Part shown: positions 14,001-26,200 of the stretch, one piece after another
Numbering within the stretch: the first letter of the stretch is position 1
How the letters are laid out: every line of letters begins with the position of its first letter
NCBI RefSeq assembly: GCF_932274485.2
Contig: NC_065881.2
Span: forward strand, 82,772,702 to 82,836,701
Direction of reading: 5' to 3'
Source: Patella vulgata
Taxonomy: Eukaryota; Mollusca; Gastropoda; Patellidae
Length of the DNA: 64,000 bases
Position numbers and translations under genes: made by a program
Notes under the pieces: model-generated
Told to the model about the DNA's origin: nothing
Seen by the model: the letters and a program-made list of their open reading frames with translations, nothing else
The model's database searches: none

Positions 14001-17000
14001 ATTTCAAGTAATGATTTTTCCTCTTTAAAGACTTTGAAAGAATACTGATTCGGAAAAAAAATGGAATGGGGTTTGATGTTTTAGAAAAAAGGAATGAGGT
14101 TTGACGTTCTACCTTTCTGAACCGAAATGAAAGATCTAACCACAGTTTAGATTTTAAAGACTGTCCTGTTTGAATTAATACATATATTGAACTTGAAACC
14201 TTGTTTGGTTTTTTTATTCAGCAGTTTCTTTTATTGATAGAATAATATTTTTGGTTCAATTCAACAGTCTTTGAAAGCCTTAGAACAGTATTTTTGTTTT
14301 TATTCAAATGAAATGAAATGAAATGGGGTTTAACGTCCTACTATTCTGCTCCGACTGGGCTAATGAAAATGGGCACATGCCATACGGTGTGCTATGAGGA
14401 AATTTTGCCCGGGCAGCAGCACTATGGCCTACTCATATATCGAATTCCAACTGCCAAGAGATCTTTTACGTGAACGCTAATGTGTACACAGGACCTTGGT
14501 TTTTTGTCCCATCCGAATGACTAGACAGCTGTTCTTGTCAGACCCTCCATCCTGCACCACTGACAAGGGGAAACCACATCTGGATAAACTTTCTCGGCCA
14601 ATGCAAGGATCGAACACGAGACCTCCAGAGACCAGCGAGCCAGAGTCTTAGCCACGGTGGCTCTCGAATTTTTATTCAAAGATATACTCTTGGTATGGTA
14701 TATTTGGTTCAAATTAAGTTCTGTTATTTTGGTGGGATATAGGTAAAGAATCGTACATCTACAGTTTTCTCCATACTAGTTGTATCACTGACAACTTTTA
14801 CACGAGCTGATCCAACAACATCTTTACCATACGTGTATCTGAAGAGAAAGAGAGAGAGAAAGAAATGAGGTTTAACATCCACTCGGCACAAACTAGGTCA
14901 TTTTGGTACTAACATATGCTTCAATTTTATTTCAATAATTTGTTTGCCTATTGTGTATATGAAGAAATAAAAACACTATATAACCATAACGATAGGGATG
15001 GGATTTGCAGTATTCAGTTGATTCTATCTGAGACTAACTGGTATTTCTAGTTGAAGTCCATTAAGGTCATGTTGAATTGACTCCTTGTTTCTCCTGCCAC
15101 CACTCTGGCAATCATGTGTGGTAGTGCGGTAAACACAACACAAAGTGGGTTTCAAAACACAAAGTGATCTAGCATAATATCTATAGTCTGAGGGTTGTGT
15201 ACCATTTTTAATATTACAAATAATCTACTTATATTATTGGTTAGAATAAAAGCACAGATAATATTTAATTGAATAAATTTAATAACAAACTAAAATTTGG
15301 TAACAAGTGGCTTCTTGTTTATCTTTTTAAAATATGAAATAACCATATTTTGATATAAATTTTCCGTATTCTTGTGTTACAATAAAATGGAAACATTTCA
15401 GTTAGACGGAATTTGATTCACTTGTTGAGTTATAGATGGTTTCGACAATATCATCGAAGTGACGAGGAATAAACAACGAGAATTGACTTCTGATGTTTGG
15501 TAGAATTTTATTTAGATGTTTTTAACGTAATTTTTTGAATATTTTTTTTTGTGTTAAAAACGCAAGCGCACGATTTTCGGGGTCCTCGAAACAAGGAATC
15601 AATTCAACACGGCCTAAAGGGAATGGATTTACTTATTAATCATAATTCCTGCATTATAATAATAACTTACACAGCTTTAACTTTAACAACAAGATCTTGT
15701 TGTTCTCCCTTTTTATAGAGTAAATAACCAGGTTCTGTCATTGTTGTTACTTCAAACTTGGGTAGAACTAAAATATAAAACAGGTACAAATATAGGTTGC
15801 CAGGCAATTCAGAGAGCGAGAGAGAGAGAGAGAGACCTCCACTTGACACAAACTAGAATACCATGTGGAATTATGGGGTTTCACCATATGGAATTGGGGT
15901 TTCACCATGTGGGAATAAGGGGTTCAACAAAACAGGTAGAAACATACAGGTTTGGGGTTTAACATCCACTCAACACAAACTAGATCATTTCGGGACTAAC
16001 ATAGGATTAAATATGATTTCAACAAAACAGGTAGAAACCTACAGGTTTGGGGTTTAACATCCACTCAACACAAACTAGATCATTTCGGGACTAACATAGG
16101 ATTAAATATGATTTCAATAAATCTCTTGTGCAAAAGGGTCTTTAGCACAAGGGTTTTGGGACAAAATCGGAGGACCCAGAGAAAACCCATAAGGTTGGAC
16201 AGGTGACCCTACTCCGTGTCACATACAAGCTAGAAATTGAAACCACACCACTTGACTCAATGACAGACCTTATGATCTAACATGCCCTTCTCCCGGAAAG
16301 ACACATACCAGTAAAATCATCCAAGCAGAGAGAGAGAGAAATGGGGTTTAACGTCCACTCGACACAAACTAGGTCATTTCGGGGCTAACACATGGTTCAA
16401 TTTTATTTCAATAATTCGCTTGCGCGTAGGGGTCTTTAGCAGTGGGAGGAAACCGGAGGACCTGGAAAAAACCCACGAGGTTGGACAGGCGACCCTACTC
16501 CTTGTCACTTACAACCGGGGAATCAAAACCCCGCCAGTTGACTCAATGACAGCACGTGCTAACCATTCGGCCATCCAACCCCCCTCATCCAAGCAGTAGA
16601 CAAAAGTTGTTGCATATTTATTTTATTGTATAAAAAGGGAACATTTACAATACATCAATGTATAAACCCCTACAAATCAGGCTGAATATAAAATAAGTCA
16701 ATCAGATGATAAATTTAGCCTGTAGTGCCTGGACTATTTCAATACAACGACGCACCGAAACAAGAAAACCCAGTGAAAACTAACAGGCTTAACTACTCCT
16801 TGTAACATTGAATCACATGATCCACAGATCACCGACCTGCCAGCCACGACACAAAGCATGGATCAGGTTCTGACACCACTGCCCAGCAACTCATCAGGAT
16901 CACATCACCTAAATATAAGTTATATTTATCAGGATCACATGACCTAAATATAAGTTATATTTATCAGGATCACATGACCTAAATATAAGTTATATTTATC

Positions 17001-20000
17001 AGGATCACATGACCTAAATATAAGTTATATTTATCAGGATCACATGACCTAAATATAAGTTATATTTTAAACGACTAGTACTCACCATATTCATCAACTT
17101 TAAATATTTTATTCTCACTGGCATCCTGATAAAAACAAAATGGAATTATCAATCAACAACGTGTTTATATATTTTTAGATATCTAGAAAATCCCTGCACA
17201 AAAACAGTACAAAAACAGAAATGAAATGAAATGGGGTTTAACGTCCTACTGTTTTGCTCCGAACTGGGCTAATGAAGACGGGCATATGCCATACAGTGTG
17301 CTATGAGGGAAATTTTGCCCGGACAGCAGCACTACGGCCTACCCTTATATCAAATTCCTTACAGCATTTAGTTTTAGACTACCTGCTTTTTTTTAAACAT
17401 TTTACCGATGTGGTTACTTGTATAGTTAAATTTTACTTCAATATGCTAACATTCATATTTCTTGTAGCATATAGGAGATCATGACTCATGCTGGCATTAT
17501 ACAATGGTTTCTTTGAGCTGTATTCCTGATTGTTTTCAAATTTGAGTGAAGTCTGTATCACTACAGGCACGGGACTGTACACCACAGTGGGCGCTTACGG
17601 CTAGCCCCCCGGATCCATTCACTTTATTTGAATTGTTCGTTTGTTTGTGATTTCTGAGTATAATGTCTTGTCCATATATTTGTTTTGTGTAAATTATGTG
17701 TGGTGCAGTCCCCCTGCACTAACTATTAGACCCAACCCATGTACACAGGTGTAGTGATCGCACAAACTAGTAAATGGTCATCCAACCACGCTATAAAAAC
17801 AAGAAAAACAAACATCTTGCTCCCAAATAAAATTTTTTAAAAGACTGACTGATAACCAGTTATCAGTTGTCATTATCAACAATTTAAAAGTGCTATATTC
17901 TTTAACCTAGTAAACTTACCCCCATTGAAGCTTGGATTGTCCAGTCACCAAGTGGTGGTTCATCAGAGATTGGAAATTCAAGTTGAACAACACCTGGAAT
18001 ATAACCAACAGTGATAAAACATGTCAGACATTAAGAAAAATAAGAAATGAAATAGAATAAAACTTCCTGCTTTTCTGTTTCTAACTAGGCCCTCTGTCCT
18101 GTATCACTGTGTGGAACACATGGTAAGCGCAAGGTGAGGACATTCGGTAATGACGCCTGAATATGGTCTATTGGAGAGAGAGAGAGAAATGGGGTTTAAT
18201 ATCCACTCGATACCAACTAGGTCATTATGAGACCAACATATGGTTCAATTTTTATTTCAATAATTCGCTTGCACGTAGGGGTCTTTAGCAGTGGGAGGAA
18301 ACGGAGGACCCAGAGAAAACCCACGAGGTTGGACAGGCAGCCCTACTCCTCGTCACGTACAACCAGGGAATTGAAACCCCGCCAGTTGACTCAATGACAG
18401 ACTGTATGATACAGCGAGCACGTGCTAACCATTCGGCCATCCAACACCCCTCTGGTCTATTGAAGCTTTCATAGAAGTGTGAATCTGTAGTTAAATAGGT
18501 GAAGAAAGTTACCAGTGTACTGCCAAACAAAATTTACTCACCATTTTGCCCAACAACATCTTTAAATTCTTCTAACTTGTTGTTGTTCTTGTCCTAAATA
18601 ATAATAGAACAGATAATTACACACGTTCCATGTAGGTCCCGACAGATTGTTTAAAAACCGGTATGAATTATATTTTGAGTACTTTTCAAAGATTCTTTAC
18701 GTGCTGGGATGAAACCCAGGACCTTTACGGTAATAACTTCCAAAGTAAGGGATCATCCAGGGGTACTTTCTCAAACAACACTGGGATCAAACCTGTAACC
18801 TCCTAGTAAACAGGATAACAAATTCCAGGAAGATATACAGTTCTGGACCCCCCATTAATAACCTGTCGACCATAAAAACAATATCAAACTAGGGAGAGGG
18901 GTTTGATATAGGCTATGCCTGTTCCCCAATCCCTATTCAGATACAAATCTGAATAAAAATATTGCTTAAAAAAAACAAAAAAACAATAGATATACATTGT
19001 CAATTTTACAGCACTCCTGAGAACACTTACCCCCCCCTGGTTGCTCTGAGCTAGTTACAGAATAAATTTTGTCCGGACAGTGGCACTATGGCCTTCTATA
19101 TCGAATTCTAATGTGTACACTGGATCTTGGGTTCTCGTCCCATCCGAACAACTAGGCAATCTGTCTTACACCACTGTATGTACTAGCAAGGCAAAACCAC
19201 GCCGTAAATATAAAAATTACAATCTCTGATATTTGATTCATATACCTGTATCATTTGCTTGATAAAGAGGAGAGTATCCTCGTCCAAACGTCACTTAGTA
19301 TTAAACTCAGTAATTGTGTATCCATAAAATTGTACCTTGCGTTAATTGATATGAATATTAATGAAACTATTTATTAGACTTACTGTGATAGAAACTGTCA
19401 TAGGTCCATTAACAGTTTTATAATCAGGATCAATAGCAAGTACTCGCATCTTTACTGAAAAAAACATAAAACAAAAAATAACACTTAGGTATCATGTAGT
19501 TGTGCTGTTTTAACAGTTTTAACCCTAAACCGGTCATTGACGACTATAGTCACTGTAACGTTATACGGCTAAGTGGTCACGGTCGACTTTAGTCAACCAC
19601 AGCAAGAACCTTTTTTATAAGCCGCATTTGAGTATTTAGTTTCGTATTTAATTGATATGGCCACGCACACGTATCAGACAGGAATTTGTCTTGTCAAGGG
19701 CATTGAGAAAAACATGTCTTTGTTCAACATTTTTTGACGAAAAACGTAATTTAACGATGTTGGGAATGTTAAAGACACTCAAAGTGGTCGAAATACTTAT
19801 GAATTATTCCGACTCGGATTATATCGATGACATCGATTCTGAAGACGATATTTCTGATGAAAACGTTTTAGAATGATTTGCAAATTATAGATCAACTTAT
19901 CCCCTTCAACTTTTTTATTGATGTCAAGAGTCTATCACTTATAATTATTCGACAGTAGTCGATTGAAATAGGCATACAAAATATTTCACGTCAGCCTTTG

Positions 20001-20245
20001 TTATTTAGCCTGATCACTTGATGTCATGACGTTGGGTTAAACCATTGTTGGCAAGCCGTTCAAATTCGTTGAGAATCATCAAAGATTATTGGGTTCCTAC
20101 TGTCACATAGTTTTAAATTGTCCATCTAGTTAACCACCAAAGATAAAAATCAAGACATCATAAAAAAAAAAAGTAAAACCCTATTCCATTCAGGGCTAAA
20201 GGGCTGTAAATTGAATAATAATAATAATAATAATAATAATGAGAG

Positions 20246-20281
<36 letters not shown>

Positions 20282-23200
20282 GGTTTAATGTCCACTCGAC
20301 ACAAACTAGGTCATTTCGGGACTAACATGGTTTAATTTTTATTTCAATAATTCGCTTGCGCGTAGGGGTCTTTAGCAGTGATAGGAAACCGGAGAACCCA
20401 GAGAAAACCCATGAGGTTGGACAGGTGACCCTACTCCTCCTTGTCAGGGAATCAAAACCTTGCCAGTTGACTCAATGACAGACCGTATGACATAGCGCAT
20501 GCGTACTAACCATTCGGCCATCCAACCCTCCAGAAGAAGAAGATATTACTAATACTAATAATAATAATAATAAGAAGAAGAATAATAATGATAATACTAA
20601 ATACTAATAATAATACTACTAATAATAATAACTTACCGACTTGATTTGGTTTATAAATAGCTTTATCTGTTTGTATAAGCAGAAGAGCATTTTGACTCTC
20701 TCGTTCTACTGTCGTTTCATTGGTGAATGTCAATCCACCGGTACCCATAACTTTTAAACTATACGCTCCTTCTGTTGCATCAGTGGGTATCTGCAAAATG
20801 AAATTCATTTTATGATTATTATACTACAGCTCGGGTATTGTGTCGTTGTGCTGTTTTAGCAGGAGCTGTGCTGTTTATGAGTTTCTTTATTTTAACGTTT
20901 AGTTTCAAGCTATTGTTAAAATTTGTAGAGAATCATCGAAAACTATTGAGTTCCTACTAGTGTTACATAGTTTAACTTGGTCTGTTCAGGCCCCAAGTTT
21001 ACAAAGCATTCTCAAACTTAACAGAACACAATTTTTATGAGAAACAATCACTGGTTTTATTCTAATAGCACGACGTTTCGACAAGTATCCTCTTATCGTT
21101 ATAACGATAAGAGGATACTTGTCGAAACGTCGTGCTATTAGAATAAAACCAGTGATTGTTTCACGATAAGAGGATACTTGTCGAAACGTCGTGCTATTAG
21201 AATAAAACCAGTGATTGTTTCCCATAAAAATTGTGTTCTGTTATTGTGTACCCCAATCACTAAATGCCACTTAAAGATTATTCTCAAACTTACTCAAAAT
21301 TATTTGTGTTATTTTAACTAAAATATAGCCCTTTATAAAACTTCTGTTGTTTTAATATATCAAAAACATCAATAAGAAACTATGTGTAAAGTTTTGTGTT
21401 TCTAGATCAATGATATTTCTCATAAACAGTGATTGAAAGTTGAGTAAATTCTTAACTTAAGTCTGAGATAGCTTTGTGAACACGGGGCAAGATTACTTAT
21501 TAATTATTTCGTCTGTTAATTATTCAACACAACTGAGAAAAGTTCTAGTGTTATTTCAATGATAAATATAACTATTTTCTGTCTTGTCTGCAGGTTTATC
21601 TTGTACAATTTTGTTCTGTGTGTAGTGCGGTCCTCCTGCACTTACTATTAAACATACATTATGTAATATTTAAATAAAGAGCTGACCATTCTTGCTATAA
21701 TAGCTCAAAAATAGATAATGTAAAATGAAAATTTCATTCAAATTACTTCATTCTGAGCAAAGTTATCACTGTTTGTAGTTTTGACAAGATGTGTGCATTG
21801 TGGTAACCAGCGCACTGGTATATTCGAGACTTAGACTAGCTTTCCCATTTTTAAATTAAATTTTTCAAATGCGAACAGTTCTAATCTAGTTAAATTCTCG
21901 AGTATCCAATGCCATCGATATTTGATTATGGTCTTGTTTTGTTAATAAATGTCTAATCAATAGTTTATATAATATTTCAGGCCTAAAGAAAGACCTGCAA
22001 TAAGCAGATTTAGCTCTTGCATAATGCATTTTTAAGGAGTAATTTTTGTACATATCATATTTACTTTTAAAATGTCAAGGTCGTTGTCTTACATAAGCTG
22101 CAAGAATTAAACAGAGCGTAAAGATTATCTGATAAAACATCAATTGTTGGAATTATTAAAGTTTGCCCGAAGAAGCTTAGTATATATATATGATTTATTC
22201 AGTATAAATGGCATGTTATCATGATACATGTATATACATTATTTATGATTAGTCCCAATATGGATGAAAAGTACTTTAAAGTAGCCAAGTCTCTAACTCA
22301 ATATCATCCAAAACCTTTGACAATGAAAACGCGAATTATTTGTCAATTTTAATCAACATTGGTGTTGTGATCTTACTGGGAAAAGATGGGCTTCTGATCC
22401 AATATTTGAGACAAAATAAACATTTTACGATTGGTACACGAATCGTGTACCATAATGCATTTCAGCGCAATTTGTAACAAGCGACTCGAAGAACAATGTT
22501 AGACATATTCCACAAGTCATGTCAAATGGTGACCCCATATTCTTATTTTGAGAGCATGAGCAAGAAATACTATCGGTGTAGAATGGAATAACCAGACGCT
22601 AGAGATTGCCATTCGATTGAGACTTCTGGCGTATTTCGATGAACATAACTGCTGGGAGCATGCGTAATAAATACTATCGGTGTAGACTGGAATAACTAGA
22701 CGCTGGCGTATTTCGATGAACATAATTGCTTTGAAATTAGAGTAAAAACAGAACCGACTGAATGTAAATCAGTTTATTTACATTCATATTATATACGTTG
22801 TGACCCATTTGTGTCAATTTGTAGGTCCCAAATATAAGCGATTTAGCTCCTTTAAAATGTTAAAATGTTATTAAACCAGTGTTGAAATCAGTTTTTGTCT
22901 TAACAAAGTAGTGCAGCTTTACTGTTGTGCTAATATTTCTGGATTAATATATATAATATGCATATGATTTATTCAGTATATATTACATGTTATCTTTACA
23001 ATCTATACATGTATATAGCACAGGGTGTGAGATATTATCAATAATACCATATAACAATAATAGGCTAGATATCTGATCCTATTGTATTATTATATACATG
23101 TATATAGCACAGGGTGTGAGATATTATCAATAATACCTTATAACAATAATAGGCTAGATATCTGATCCTATTGATCTATGTTATTATTCATCCTATTGAG

Positions 23201-26200
23201 AGAGTTAAAGAGAGAGTGTTCACTCCTCACAATCTATGTTTGGTTTTTTGGAACTGACATATGGTCCAATTTAATGGCATTAATTTACTTGTGCATATGG
23301 GTATTTAGCAGTAGAAGGAAGCCTACTAGCTTGGAATCAAAACCACCCCAGTTGTCTCAATTACAGACCTTATGATCTAAAGTCCATGAAGAGAGAGAGA
23401 GAGAGAGAGAAATGGGGTTTAACGTCCACTGGACACAAACTAGGTCATTTCGGGACTAACATATTTTTTAATTTTATTTCAATAATTTGCTTGCGCGTAG
23501 GGGTCTTTAGCAGTGGGAGGCAACCGGAGGTCCCGGAGAAAACCCATGAGGTTCGACAGGCGACACTACTCCTTGTCACGTACAACCAGGGATTCGAAAC
23601 CAAGCCAGTTGACTCAATGACAGGCCTTATGATACAGCATGTACGTGCTAACCATTCGGCCATCCAACCCCCTCCCCCCTAAAGCCCATGGGTAAGACCA
23701 GATTTTTTAAACACTTATACATGGACCTTCCTATGTGTTGTGTAGATTCAAGCATTTATATATACAGTCAAGTCAAAACAAGAGAAAAAATGTTTTACCT
23801 GGAAGGTAAGTGTACTTGTCTGTCCTGAAAAAAAAAATAAAAAGATGGTCGATATTCGTACAAATATATGTTCAATCTGATTAAAATACAGATCTATATT
23901 TTGTTTCGTTTTTTTTTATACTTTCGATGGCCTACACTACACTGACCGGTTGTACTGGAAGGTTGTGTCATGGGTCGTATGAGTGGCCTTTGACCATATG
24001 ACATCAGACATTGATTGATGTTGGCGTTGACGTTTCTAGGTGTTAACCACAGTTCCATGCATCACATGCCAAGAACTCGCCGTAACAGACTGTTTCATTG
24101 GCTAACCCCTCACTTCAACCAGAACGCTGGTAATATAACAAGTCTTCCAGATCCTAGTGTAGTAAAGATAAGTAAAACGAAATTTTGAACTATAATAAAA
24201 AGTAAAGAAAATAGGATCTGTGTTTTAATCAGATTGCAATAAGTTGGGTTTACATACATGTATGAATGTATTTAAAAACAGACCCGAATTCCCAACTATT
24301 CTCACAACGGCTAGCTATATCAAGCAGGTAATCCAAAATAATTCTAGCAAGATTGGGTGTCTCCACTTTCCATACATTAAATTGGTCATGCTTTTATTGG
24401 AAAGGGGAGCCAAGGTGGCTAAGTGGGTAAGACGCTGGCTCACTAGCCTGGAGGTCACATGTTCGATCCCTGCATTGGCCGAGAAAGTTCATCAGGATTT
24501 TCCGACGTGGTTTCCCCTTGTCAGTGATGCAGGATGGACGGCCTGACAAGGACAGTTGTCCAGTCGTTCAGATCGGACAAAAAACGGTGGTCCTGTGTAC
24601 ACATTGGTGTACACGTAAAAGATCCCTTGGAAATTCGATATAAGAGTAGGCTGTAGTGCTGCTGCACTGGGCAAAATTTCCCTCATAGCACATTGTATGG
24701 CCTATGACCGTCTTTATTAGCCCAGTCAGAGCAGAACAGTAGGATGTTAAACCCCATTTCATTTCATTTCATTATACATACACGACTGCCTCCTGATTGA
24801 TTCACTGGATCTGATATGTCTGTAGGGTTGTCTTGTGTAATTGTTTGTGTGTGATGCTGTGGAATGTATCGGTGTCGTTCTTCGTATTTTAGAGGAGAGC
24901 CGAAAAAAGCTCTATCTAATCAACAAATTGAAGAAATCGATCCCCTAAAAAAGCTCTCCAAGTTTCGATAAGAAGAGTGATTTAGAAATTAAGTAGAGTG
25001 ATCAGATATTAAGGAGAGCGATTATTTGTTTGGGAAATGGTTCTGAAGATCAATAACTGCATGTTAGGGGGGGTCATTCCTGGTTTCATAAATGATAATA
25101 AACCCCAATGACTCTGTTGACATTCAGGTGAGCGGCAGGCGCTTGAGAGTGATCGCTCACCCTAAAAAACAATGACCGATGTACCTGTAAACTATTATTG
25201 ATCGTGTAAAATTAATCCAATTATACCAGCCCTTCATAGGATACAGTGTACTTACCACTGACACTAGTTACCAGCCCTTCATAGGATATGGTGTAGTTAC
25301 CACTGACACCTGTTACCAGCCCTTCCATATGATGCGGTGTACTTACCACAGACCCCAGTTACCGGCCCTTCCGTACAATATGGTGTACTTACCACTGACA
25401 CCAGTTACTGGCCCTACCGTACGATATGGTGTACTTACCACTGACACTAGTTGTCAGCCCTTCCGTAGGATACAGTGTACTTACCAGTGACACTAGTTGT
25501 CAGCCCTTCCATAGGATACAGTGTACTTACCACTGACACCAGTTACCGGCCCTTCATAGGATATGGTGTAGTTACCACTGACACCAGTTACTGGCCCTAC
25601 CGTACGATATGGTGTACTTACCACTGACACTAGTTGTCAGCCCTTCCGTAGGATACAGTGTACTTTCCACTGACACTAGTTGTCAGCCCTTCCATAGGAT
25701 ATGGTGTACTTACCACTGACACCAGTTACCGGCCCTTCATAGGATATGGTGTACTTACCACTGACACCAGTTACTGGCCCTACCGTACGATATGGTGTAC
25801 TTTCCACTGACACTAGTTGTCAGGCCTTCCGTAGGATACAGTGTACTTACCACTGACACTAGTTGTCAGCCCTTCCATAGGATACGGTGTACTTACCACT
25901 GACACCAGTTACCAGCCCTTCCGTACGATATGGTGTACTTACCACTGACACCAATTGCAGTTGTTTCTAACATGGTACTGCCACCTGCTGTTGCTTTACT
26001 TTTTAATGTGCTTGTTATCGCCACATTACTTGATGCTCCTTCAATACTTATTAACACTTTGTAGTCTGAGCCCGGACGAAACTTCTTAGATGCCAGAATG
26101 ACATAACCACTGTAAAACAAACAGCAATCAATATAATAATAATTAGCAGGACCCGGAGAAAACCCACAAGGTTAGACATGCAACCCAACTCGTTGTCACG

